Shown: one piece after another, positions 54,487 to 64,000 of the stretch
How positions within the stretch are numbered: position 1 is the first letter of the stretch
Layout: the number at the start of each line of letters is the position of its first letter
Assembly: GCA_015680685.1 (NCBI GenBank)
Contig: MNCI01020158.1
Location: 6,282-70,281, forward strand
DNA from: Gnetum montanum
Lineage: Eukaryota; Streptophyta; Gnetopsida; Gnetales; Gnetaceae
Direction: 5' to 3'
DNA: 64,000 bases
Notes under the pieces: generated by a model
The model's database searches: none
What the model was told of the DNA's origin: nothing
What the model saw: the letters and a program-made list of their open reading frames with translations, nothing else
Translations under genes and position numbers: made by a program

Positions 54487-55294
54487 GTTATCTAGTTATT
54501 GCCAAAAATTGAAAGCATCTAGAAGTACCTTCATTTTTTCTTCTTTTCCTTGTGGATCATGAATAGTCCAAGCTACTTTCCCTAGATGTGCTACTACTAA
54601 AATATCCCATGGGCATGAAAATATAGGAAACATATCCTTCATTTTCAGAAACTAGGTTGTGAATTATTTACATTCAATGTCAAATGTATGGACAAGGTTT
54701 TGCAGCTCCCAGTAGTTACTTATTCTCCTAGATAGGTTATCAACAATAGATTGTTGAATAGTGAATTTGCTCTTGATTAATTCAAGCTTCATGTTGATCA
54801 CTTTCAACTTTTTTTTAGTCTCATTATGAAGCTTGAACTCTACCTCATAGAGGAAGAGCTAATCACCTTTTTCTCTAGTTCTATTTTATGTCTTCTTACT
54901 ATCAGCATTACCAAGTTTGCATATCGGAGGTTGGAAAGATCCATGTATCCAGTCCTTTCCTCAATATGCAACTCCATTAGACAGATCTCTAGTTGGTTAT
55001 ATACATTGAATCCATCAAAGATGGCTTGTCATACATTACCTATTTATTGAAGTTTCTAGAGGGCCTCATTCACCTTTTCCTTGATCAACTTGATCTTCTT
55101 TTTGTTGACCTCTTTAAGCATTCTGACTTGGTCCTTGTAGTGGATTTTAACTAGTTCATATTTTAGGGCTTCATTCTTTTAGGCAGCAACCCCAATTGTA
55201 ATATCTTGGTGAAGGTCCTGAACCTCCTCCATTGAGAGATTGCTATTTTCTGCAATCAATCATCTCATGTTCAAGTTTACCTTGGCAAGTTGTT
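54487..55294 (-). pseudogene. E6 ORF3, coiled-coil and C-terminal part
   Basis: Minus strand. Near 54545-54650 it carries the C-terminal block (M-F-P-x-x-x-x-P-W-D, then A-W-T-I-H-D-P and E-E-K-M-K-V-L-L), aligned with E1 9990-10130 and E2 36860-36970. Towards 55294 the heptad-rich region follows. Interrupted at 55294/55295 by E5 and at 54481 by E4. Stops throughout. Confidence 0.7.
55290..55294. repeat. Target site duplication of E5, left copy (TTGTT)
   Basis: TTGTT here and at 62128-62132 flank E5 exactly. Confidence 0.93.
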
Positions 55295-56171
55295 TGATGA
55301 AGCATCAAAGTGTCTTGTTGATGGACCATCATCAATGTGGCCTCGTCGATGGGCCCCCATCGATGTGGTGTTCCTTATGGATGGGGCTGCATCAACATAG
55401 CATTTTTTGCATTTATGAGGTTCCATCAATGTAGCTTCATAATAAATTCTATAAATATGCATACTCCCATCATGTATCTTAACTCTTGTAGTTTTATTTT
55501 GTAGTCTTAGAGAATAGTCAATGAGTTCCCATAGTGTGGATCTGAGGTAGTTGTACATCTTACTCAAGTGGCAATGTACCTGGACACATTTCATAAATGG
55601 CAATAAGATTGAGATTGATTCTTATTCATTGCAGCACTTTGACTTAGATTAAATTTACTTTCCATGCAATTTACATTTCATGTACTTAGTTAATATTTAC
55701 ATTTTCATGCATGTTAATGAATTGGCCAAATGAGCACAACTAGTTTCAAGCGTAAACATGTATTCACTTAGTAATCCCAATAGCATTATTGCTTACTTCA
55801 CCAAGCAACATAGTGCTTGGTAATCCTAGTAGTGAATATGTGGATTCAAGACATGTATGGCAAGTTGGGCATGAACACTCATCACCTGTAGGCTAGTTTA
55901 GATTTACTTTTTATTACGAATTAGTTAAATAATTGATTTATTTATTGTCATTAGGAGTAGCCTAAGGCCAAAACAACATCAAGAATCATATGCCTTACTT
56001 TAGACTAAACCATACATGACAAAGCTACCACTAGTCTAAGTGGAAATACAGTGAACTATCATCAAGGCATAATGATCTAGATGTCATAACTAGTCTCATC
56101 CATGGAATTCGACCAAATCGTCTGCTTGTGATTTGTATGGTTGGGCATAGGTGGTACCTCGCTACTCATCA
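55295..56171 (+). repeat. E5 5' LTR
   Basis: 877 bp, TGATGAAGCA to CTACTCATCA. U3 has catcgatg/catcaatg repeats (55318-55435) of the CATCRATG class, with no GATATC, then tataaatatgc near 55452. Confidence 0.92.
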
Positions 56172-56191
56172 TTGGTTCTATTGATAGGGAT
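56172..56191 (+). promoter_or_regulatory. E5 primer binding site, strongly decayed
   Basis: ttggttctattgataggga; only about two thirds of the tRNA-Asp complement is left. Confidence 0.5.
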
Positions 56192-56294
56192 GGTGCTAGT
56201 TATCTAGATTAGTTATATCATACATGATTACTATAAATGCATTAATGATTTATCTTTTAGAAAATATTAAGTCACACACAATTAACTAATAAAA

Positions 56295-58380
56295 ATGTTT
56301 CTTTCACAAGGAAGAAATAATGCATCATATGGAGAGAACATTCATTGGAAAACTAATGAAATATATACTAAAGAGAGTTGGAGTGACCAACCTCATGTAG
56401 GGGTTTCATATGTTCATAACCACCCTAACTACACTCAAGGACTACATTCACCTAAGGTAGACAATCCTAGAGGAGATGACATAGCTCCTAGACTAGGGGA
56501 GGCCTCAAGGACTAGGACCTTCTCAAAACCTAAAAAAGATACATCAAGGGATCATGGGGAGCACTATAGAGACCATGGTGACTCTCCCAGTTCCTCCTCT
56601 TTCTCTTTCTCTTTAACATCTAGTTCTAACAAACATGAATGGAGGTATAGAGATTGAGCTCCACTAAGGGGTCAAAATAAGGATAGAAATCGAACCTAAG
56701 GGAAAAATCAAAGACATCAAAATGAACATAGACATAATCTTCACAATTAGAAAAATAGAAATATAATTTTTTACCACAACATGTCTGATCATAGTGAACC
56801 CTTGTTGGCCATTAATAGCATGATGTAGATCATAGAGGCAATTAAAATACCCCATAGGCATCGCAAGGAAAGTTGCATCAAAAGGCTTGATATGAATAAC
56901 ATTTCTAAATTTGTGGGAGGCTATAATTCTGATTCACAACATCATTTGCAAGCCTTCCATGATGCCTACATCTTACAAAACATTTAAAGTGTGTGACAAA
57001 ATCTTGAGCTCTTTCCTAGGATACTAATAGACAAAGCTAAAGTGAGGTATAGATCATTGAAAACAACTTCAATCCATCAGTGGTCCACAATGTTGAAACT
57101 CTTCAACAAGAAATACCAAACCTATGAGAGGGTGTCCAACCTAAGGAAACAAATCTAAAGATACAAGAAAGAATAACATGAACCCCTAGATATGGCCCTA
57201 GATAGATACTATTCTCTACTGAATAAATGTCCAAGTCATGGTTTCTCTCAAGAAGAGCAACTTTTCCACATCATAGATGGGTTTCATAGTCAAACAGGAG
57301 AGACCCTTGGCATGTATGCTCAAGGTCAATTATATGAACTAGGAACCCATTAGATCCAAAAGCTAATCAACCATGTCGTGAAAGAAGAAGAAGAGCTATG
57401 TAAATGAGAGAATGTAGAGGAAAATAATTAGGATCCAAATCTTCAAAAGAAAAGGGTCCATATCTATGATAAAGACAATGAGGTAACTCTCAATGAGATG
57501 ATTTTACAACAAACCTTGTCAATACAAAAGTATATTGATGAGCTTGAAGTAAAGCTAGATACAATATTGGAATGGATAAATGAGAAAGTTACAACTTGTG
57601 TAGAAACCGTAGACAAGAGAGTAATGCAAAACAAATCAAGTGATCACAAAAAAAAAGGAGGAAAAGAGACCACAAGATAGGTAAGGACACTAATTAGCAA
57701 AAAACGGAAATGGTTGTAGAAGAAGAGGCTATAGACTCAACCATTGAAGAAGATGATGGATGTGACATCTACATATATGATCATTTGAAGGGCTATTGCC
57801 CAGTCATGTTACATCTACATGAGTATTGGGCCTGTGCATTGAATCCCAAGTTCATACAAAAGAAAATGCCTAGGAAATTNATCTACATGAGTATTGGGCC
57901 TATGCATTGAATCCCAAGTTCATACAAAAGAAAATGCCTAGGAAATTGCCTTTCTCATAAGGTAATTATGGACAGTCCTACAACCAACTGTACTATCCTA
58001 CTAGGCCTTCTTATTAGCCTCAAAACTACTATCAACCACAACAGCCTATTTCGCCAACTAATTCTACTTTCTCTACATCAAATCACTACAACCACTCTCT
58101 TAAATATCATCAACCCACAACATCTTCTAAAGGATCACCACCTCATGCCTCTTATCCTACGTCATATCCTCAATATTCTCATACTCCCCTCCATCACATG
58201 TCACCACCAATAACACAGAAAGGTTCAACATCACAACATCAATAAAAGAATGCCACTTATGCTACAAACATACACAAAAATCATAATGCTAGTAGATCTC
58301 CACCATAATCTCAAAAATTTCCTTTCTCTAGGATGGTTCCCATGCACAAGCACAAAACACATAGACTTACTAGCACATAA
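56295..58380 (+). pseudogene. gag: E5 gag (broken)
   Basis: Starts M-F-L-S-Q-G-R-N-N at 56295 (120 codons open). A Ser/Arg/His-rich tract lies near 56560-56760; the gag core runs about 56840-57330 (R-L-D-M-N-N-I, Y-Y-S-L-L-N-K-C, broken by TAA and TAG). A helical linker follows, then a knuckle C-D-I-Y-x3-H-x3-C at about 57759-57795 with the second Cys replaced by Tyr. The Pro/Tyr/Gln/Ser-rich tail extends to about 58380. An assembly irregularity at 57813-57947 lies just after the knuckle. Confidence 0.75.
57813..57947. other. Assembly join: 67-bp duplication around a single N
   Basis: 57813-57879 and 57881-57947 are the same 67 bases apart from one or two differences, separated only by N at 57880. 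No other copy of gag here has such a duplication. This is the pattern of two contig ends that overlap but were joined by a gap. Confidence 0.85.
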
Positions 58381-58624
58381 AAACTAGCACACATCAAAAC
58401 CAACACAAGGCCAATCAGGTGCAACACCCTTCCTTGCTAGAACAATGTCTTCTAATCATTCGCAAAAGCCAACAACCATCACCACTCCAACACAGGACAA
58501 AAATTATGAACCTATCGTTGTGAAGAGATAGAAGAATCCATGCATCATTACTAATAGTAAAGGCTATAGTTGTGGGCTGAAAATTCAAAATATTAACACA
58601 GTACACAACAAAGTTTAGGAGCAA

Positions 58625-58980
58625 TTGTGTGAGAAAAAACCAATCTATGTAGTAGCCACTAAACTAGAAGACACCCAGTGGCTTGAAAATGAGAATATAA
58701 AATTGTTTCAAACATGCATGAAGGTAATTAATATACTTATTAGTTCTAGACTTAAGAAAATAGACCAAATAGAGGACTTAGACATACATATCTTACACTT
58801 TGATTATACATCGGAAAAGGATATTAAACATAGAGACCTGAGTATTAGCATAGAAAATCAAGAAGAAAAAGCAAACACATCTAGATTCCACAAAATAGAA
58901 ATACCTTCAAGTCCAGATGAAGATACATCTTTGAATGATCCAAATGAGACTACCACTAATGTTAGATGTGCTACCACATG
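58625..58980 (+). pseudogene. E5 protease-RT linker remnant
   Basis: 118 codons open. Begins Y-V-V-A-T-K near the position equivalent to E2's Y-V-A-T-T-K (29281) and is acidic like the linker in E2. Protease should precede it but is missing; RT should follow but is missing. The 58390-58620 stretch between gag tail and linker is unassigned. Confidence 0.55.
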
Positions 58981-59074
58981 ATTAATTAAATCAGTAACAA
59001 TGCTAGATGGAAAATTGGTGGTGTATAACCAAGGGATTGTGTGGTCCATCTCCCAAATGTGCAACCATAAGATT

Positions 59075-59260
59075 ATTCATGGGGGAGATGCTCCATCTTT
59101 GTTCAAGAACTAATAAGTATTTTTCACCTTTTCTATTTTACAATTTTTTATCATTTTCCTATTTCTTCCAAAATTTTCTGATTCTTCATATGTTTTCCAT
59201 TTCTTAATATTTTTCTTTTCTTTTCTTTATAATCTTCCCCTTTTCTAAGTCATTTTCTTT
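59075..59260 (+). promoter_or_regulatory. E5 internal polypurine tract and T-rich spacer
   Basis: ttcatgggggagatg at 59077-59091, followed by T/C-rich DNA. Same position as in E1, E2 and E4. Confidence 0.5.
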
Positions 59261-61212
59261 ATGTTTATGAATGTCTTTTATGTTTTCATTAATAATATTT
59301 CCAAGTCATTATGCAGAAGTCAATGCTATGTGTTGGGTTTTTATTCTATGCTATCAAGATGATTGGGTAAGTAATCATGTAAAGTAGTGAGACCAACTTA
59401 TCCATCCCTCTAGTTCTCTAAATAAAAGGCCTTTTTCATGGAAACAATTTGGTTCTTCTTTTATAAAACTAAAATTAATCAATGATCATTATACCCTAAA
59501 GAAAGAGGGAACAACCAAGTGAGAAAGGTAAGGGTGTGACCTCAAGGGGATTTTTTAGATTCTCTTCTTGGCTTCCTTCGTGTGGTTTATGACTCCTCAA
59601 GGAATGTATCATCACTCCTTCATCGACCAATAAATAGGCAGTTATGTCTTTGCATGGTCTAGTTCCCATCCAAAAATTCAAAAAAAAAAGAAAAAAACAA
59701 AAAGAATAAAAAAAGAGAAAGAAAAAGAAAAAAATTAATAATAATGGAAATTTAAAGCACATCCCTTAGATACAATAATGGGCTACAAGCATTGGTTATG
59801 GGGCTAGAAAGACATGTTACGTATGCCTAAAGGTGCCCCTCTAACCAAGGCTCTTCCTTCCTTTTTCACTTTTCTTCTCTTTTTGGATTGATGATTATTC
59901 TTTGAGGTGGTTGTGGACTCATGGTGGTTGACAAGATGGAACATGTCAATGCAAGGTCACTATTCATGATATGGACTTACTCTAAACTTGGACGGATAGG
60001 TATGCTAATCACTTTAATCACATTTTTCACAAGAACCTATTGTGAACATGGTCAACTATCCTACATTCCAATCTCTGCAATCCCTTCTCATCTCATTATT
60101 CACCTCATTGTTGCATGCAATTATGAGCCTTTTGGTTTTGTGTAGTATAGTGCAACATCACAACCATGGCAATTGTATGTTGTTTAGAACCAATGTATGG
60201 TCTACATTTAACTTCTCAGCTACCCATGGGCATCTATAGAAGTGGTTATGCAAGGGCACTATGGAAAGAGCCTACTTTGGGAAGGATCCACTTGCATAAC
60301 TTTTGTTGATCATGGCTTTGAACTAACCTTCACATCTTCTAGAATATTAGTGATGGTTTCTCTAAATTTATGCATAATTTTGGGACTAATTCTCATTAAT
60401 TTTATTAATTTTTCCTACTTTTCTATTTTCATATCCATTAATATTTATTGGAAATATTTTGAATCAAACCTTTGGTTTCAATTGTTTGAATTAGACCTTG
60501 GGGGCTAGGGATGTCTGCTTTGAAATTTTTCTAACATCCTATTTTCAAACATCATGCTAACTAATAGTAATTGATCAAAATAATTTGAACAACTTGATGA
60601 TTTTAGTTACCTTATAGCGTTGGGCATAGTATGGTATAATCACGTTGTGCTCAAACAAAAAGTAAGGGATATGAAAAGGGTTAATTATTAAGGCAAATTT
60701 ACCAAAACTAATGTTGATCCTTTGGTGACTGTAGGTGATGCTAAAAGAAATTCCTAAGGAAGAAGGTCTTTTACCAAGCATGAAAATGAAGCCAAGAGGT
60801 GGACAATGGAGGATATGCCCATGGAAAAATCATAGCACATATAAGATAGCAGCTCAAGCATCACATGTTTGCTAGATCCATGGGATAATGAGAAGAAATC
60901 TTAGTTCAACCTTCAAGAATGTTATACATAATCAAATAAGCATCAACATAATAAACAAGGTTGGAAGTCTACCACCACTAGTGACAACAAGAAAAATCAT
61001 CTTCAGTGGATTTTTGAAGACTGCTGCAAATTTTGTAATCTTCAATGTCTATCTAGTCTTTTTATCACTCTATCATTTTGTATTCATCCACTATAATAAA
61101 ATTTTATAATGTAACACTCATTTTTTTTATGTTATTTTGTTATGTCAAGTGTCAATCAATAATTCCATACCTTCCCAATTTTGTAAAGGAACTCGCGGAT
61201 GAGTTTTCATTT
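59261..61212 (+). other. E5 non-coding 3' region
   Basis: Matches the family spacer in blocks (59765-59845 with 6055-6130). A purine-rich run of A and G lies at 59680-59735. The last 500 bp (60700-61200) share the pre-polypurine block 'caatcaataattccataccttccca' with E1, E2 and E4. No ORF3 coding similarity. Confidence 0.5.
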
Positions 61213-61225
61213 AGTCATGGGGGTA
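61213..61225 (+). promoter_or_regulatory. E5 3' polypurine tract
   Basis: agtcatgggggta immediately before the LTR, identical to E4. Confidence 0.85.
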
Positions 61226-62127
61226 TGATGAAGTGTTAAAGTGTCACATCGATAAGCCCCCATTGACATGGCCTCACCAATAAGTCCTTGTCAACATGAC
61301 CCTGTCAACATGGTGTTCCCCATTGATGAGGCCACATCAATGTAGCATTTGTTGTGTTTATGAGGCCTTTTCGATGCAACTCCACAATAAATTCTATATT
61401 GTGTATTAGCATTCTTTGGTCAATAGAGTAGTCAAAATCTTATATTTTTATTCTGTAGTCTTAGAGAATAGTCAGTGAGTGCTCGCAATGTGGATCTAAG
61501 TTAGTTGTATGGCATCTTATTCGAGTAGAAATGTACCTAGACATATTCCATGAATGGTAATAAGATTGAGATTGATTCTTATTCATTGTAGCACTTTGAC
61601 TCATATTAAATTTACTTTTCATACAATTTATGTTTCATGTACTTAGTTAATATTTACATTTCCATGCATGTTAATGAATTGGCAGAATAAGCATAACCAG
61701 TTTCGAGCATAAACATATATTCACTTGATAATCCCAATAAAGTTATTACTTAGTTTACTCAATAGCATAGTGCCTAGTAATCCTAGTAGTGGATACATAG
61801 GTTCAGAATATGTACAATAAGCTTGGCACATCACTTATAGGCCAGTTTAGACTTTACTTTCTATTGCTAATTAGTTAAATAATTGATTTATTTATTATCA
61901 TTAGGAGTATCCTAAGGCCAAAACAACATCAAGAATCATATGCCTCACTTTGAACTAAACAATACGTGATAAAGCTACCGCTAGTCCAAGTGGGAAGACA
62001 ACAAACTACAATCAAGACATAATTATCTAGATGCCATAACTAGTCAAATCCATGAAATTCGATTGGATCGTGCGTGAAAAGTTATGATTCATATGGTTGG
62101 GCATAGGGGGTACCTCGTTACTCATCA
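61226..62127 (+). repeat. E5 3' LTR
   Basis: 902 bp, TGATGAAGTG to TTACTCATCA; pair of 55295-56171. U3 motifs cattgacatgg, catcaatg and cgatg at 61250-61380. Confidence 0.92.
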
Positions 62128-62132
62128 TTGTT
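62128..62132. repeat. Target site duplication of E5, right copy (TTGTT)
   Basis: Identical to 55290-55294. Beyond it E6 ORF3 resumes. Confidence 0.93.
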
Positions 62133-63393
62133 CCAAAAATTTTAGGGAATTCTTATTCTAATATTCAAAAATTTTAGGGAATTATTGTTCTGATATGGAT
62201 ACAATGACTTCTCTAAAACTAGGATTTGATAAAATGCATGTCTACTTTCTTTGTGATGTGAATAGTGGTGTCATTTCACTATTAAGCTAGATGATGATTC
62301 TTTTGAACTCATTTAAATGGATCATGGCTAAATAGTATACATAAAATTCTCCACAATATATGAAGGCTTGCTATTATTATAGTTGTTACTCTCTAAGTTA
62401 CATTAGATGTTCTACAGTTATCAATCTTTTAGGTGTTATCTTTGATGTTATAGGTGGTGGTGGTGGTTCCTCTTGATCTTGAAGCTTGGTAGGAGCTTTA
62501 TCTTTCATCATTTTCTACCATGAGGTGGTAGGAGCTATGTGGACCACATCATTTAACTAGCAAGCTATACCTTCCCTTTTACAGAAATTTTTGATGACAC
62601 ATGGAAAGGGAAGTGTCTTTATACCCTTTTCATTCTCCTTGAAATGTTTTTTGTATTTTAAGGAATATGATTTATGCCTTGGAAAAAACGTTTGTGACCT
62701 TGCTTGATCTCATCATTGGATTAAGGTGATAAGCTACAATCTTGTAGTATGCTCACTTTGCCTTGGTGAGGGCATTGTACTTTTTGTAGTTCACTCCATA
62801 GCACCACTAAATCCACTCTTTCTTAGCCTCTAGGTCTACTTGAGTAGATATTTCTATCAGTTCTACCATGATGCAAGGCAATCCAAGGCTTTCTACAATT
62901 ACCTGAAATGAATAGGAGATGGTGATGTCTTTTATTTTAATAGGGGCATCTCCTTCTTAATTATTCCTCAAGAGGTAGGTTTCTCCCATGTATCATTCTT
63001 CACTATTGGAGAGAATGTGTCAAAGTGAAGACCCTTGAAGTTTTGTTCTAACCTCTTCCAACAAGAACTCTAAGAATGGTTTGAAAATTAGCTCTTATAG
63101 GATGAAGCTCTGGATTTTCTTGGTATGAACCTTCTCCAACAAGATTTTCTACGTGTGAACTCTAGATTAGGTTGTATTTTTGGGACTTCATCTTGCCTAG
63201 GTTGTCATATTTCCACTATAGGAATATGATGGATAGATTCCACCTTAGGATCCTCATGTAGGGACCCAAGAACATGGGTAGCCTTGGTTTCTTACTCCTC
63301 AGATTGTTGTTGATGTTATTATTATTATTGGTCCCTTTCATCATGTGGTCACTTTTTCTTAGGCTATTATGGTTCTTCTGCCTATAATACCAT
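62133..63393 (-). pseudogene. E6 ORF3, N-terminal part (broken)
   Basis: Minus strand from ATGG at 63391-63393. The start region is Gln/Glu/Lys-rich, like E1. Near 62690-62830 the middle block reads Y-K-I-V-A-Y-H-L-N-P in alignment with E1, E2 and E3. A linker follows, and the sequence leads to the E5 insertion point. A direct repeat 'aaaattttagggaatt' (62135-62152 and 62167-62184) lies at the left end. Many stops. CTAAT lies 25 bases before the ATG, and the triplet before ATG is CAA where E1, E2 and E4 have TAG. Confidence 0.65.
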
Positions 63394-63685
63394 TTGTGAT
63401 CACAAACATAACCCAAGATTAGTTTCTTAGGCATAATCTTTATTTTCTTTGTATACCTTTCTTTGTTCGATCAAGTTATGTTTATTAATCAAATGCTAGG
63501 ATTTTATCATTAAGTCCTCATTTAGTGATCATAAATTTATGATATTATTTTATTATTATTTACTTATGCCTTAATGGAGGTTGATTATTGATACTAACTC
63601 TTATTATCATTAATTGAATATTACTTTAATATCTTATTCATGGAAAGGTAGAAAACATTTTGAAAACTTTTCTATGAAAGCCTAG
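63394..63685 (-). other. E6 ORF3 leader, cut by E7
   Basis: AT-rich non-coding DNA corresponding to E1 about 7140-7409 and E2 about 34100-34371. The upstream TATA region, expected 440-495 bp before the ATG, is displaced or lost beyond the E7 insertion. Confidence 0.5.
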
Positions 63686-64000
63686 TGATGAGTCACAGTT
63701 GATTGGACCACGTCAACACAAATGTGTTGATGTGATCTTGTCAACATGTATGCCTCGATGTTATCTTGTTCATGCATACCCATCAACACATGGTTTGATG
63801 CATTGACACATATGCGTCAACATAGTGTTTAGTCTTGCCTATATAAATGTGTGCACCCATCTCATTTATGACATTGATTGATTGATCACTTAGCTAAATT
63901 CTTGCATTTTGTTTCTTCTAGAGTTAGAATATTTTCTAAGTTCCCATAGTATGAGTGAGAAGTGTACGAATCTTTATTTGAGCATTGATGTATGTGAACA
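63686..64000 (+). repeat. E7: gypsy LTR, 5' portion, continues past the window
   Basis: Begins TGATGAGTCACAG at 63686. U3 contains many catcaac/gttgatg units (63705-63825) and ends in TATATAAATG (63840-63849); then an R-like region with the 'tctttatttgagcattg' phrase. Solo LTR or 5' LTR cannot be decided. Confidence 0.8.

Larger units (their letters stand above)
55295..62127 (+). mobile_element. E5: complete gypsy insertion with gag, no pol or ORF3
   Basis: 6833 bp with two LTRs, decayed primer site, polypurine tract and perfect TTGTT duplication, in E6 ORF3. Internal content: gag (broken), part of the protease-RT linker, internal purine tract, spacer. Protease, RT, RNase H, integrase and ORF3 are deleted. 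A single N lies at 57880. Confidence 0.93.
46356..63685 (-). mobile_element. E6: minus-strand gypsy element, target of E4, E5 and E7
   Basis: Visible parts: 3' LTR (46356-47190), polypurine tract (47191-47203), ORF3 in three pieces (about 47430-47499, 54487-55294, 62133-63393) and the ORF3 leader (63394-63685). Removing E4 and E5 with one TSD each gives a continuous ORF3. Beyond 63685 another LTR (E7) intervenes and the rest (spacer, pol, gag, 5' LTR) is outside the window or lost. Confidence 0.8.

Noticed and set aside
59680-59740. A/G-rich run as a polypurine tract for E5
   Set aside because: Far from any LTR boundary and unlike the family's agtcatgggggta tract; simple low-complexity sequence.

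Overview
The window looks like intergenic DNA of a very large plant genome, most likely a gymnosperm such as a conifer; this is an inference from style of content, not a species identification. I see no host gene, tRNA or rRNA. Almost everything recognisable is LTR retrotransposon sequence. It is AT-rich, riddled with stops, and nested several layers deep. The dominant family is a Ty3/gypsy, Athila-like lineage. Its LTRs are 0.77-0.90 kb, start TGATG and end CATCA, make 5-bp target duplications, use a decayed tRNA-Asp primer site and carry a polypurine tract ending GGGGGTA. Two Ty1/copia elements are also present.

Layout. 1-2412: end of an unrelated, CpG-rich LTR element inserted in a gag gene. 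2413-11337: gypsy element E1 (+), with gag end, protease, RT, integrase, long 3' region with ORF3, and 3' LTR. 11338-about 15170: decayed copia C1 (-). About 15186-17480: copia C2 (+), 5' LTR and gag. 17481-38186: gypsy E2 (+), the most complete pol, split by gypsy E3 (-, 19352-27893, perfect TSD GTGGA). 38187-40176: C2-family LTR interrupted by a solo gypsy LTR. 40177-46355: AT-rich decayed DNA with two more solo LTRs, two possible SINEs, a G-rich tract and minor repeats. 46356-63685: gypsy E6 (-), hit by E4 (47500-54481, TSD CCTAC), E5 (55295-62127, TSD TTGTT) and E7 (LTR start at 63686, cut by the window end).

The most interesting content is a third gene, ORF3 (about 900 codons), between integrase and the 3' LTR in E1, E2, E3 and E6. 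It combines a region resembling the 'putative plant transposon protein' family (PF20167-like), a proline-rich linker, a long coiled coil and a conserved C-terminal signature. In E1, E2 and E3 a TATA box lies 440-495 bp upstream of its ATG. In E1 and E3 the DNA upstream of that TATA resembles the U3 repeat array of the same element's own LTR; in E2 it is replaced by a short telomere-type repeat. A second polypurine tract sits at the pol/ORF3-module boundary. The ORF3 start has a conserved branch-point plus acceptor-like context. E3 keeps gag and ORF3 but has lost pol; E4 and E5 have lost both pol and ORF3. The region therefore holds putative autonomous ancestors together with several deletion derivatives.

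All boundaries marked 'about' were read by eye from homology between copies, and percent identities were not computed. Domain names are by recognised motifs, not database searches.
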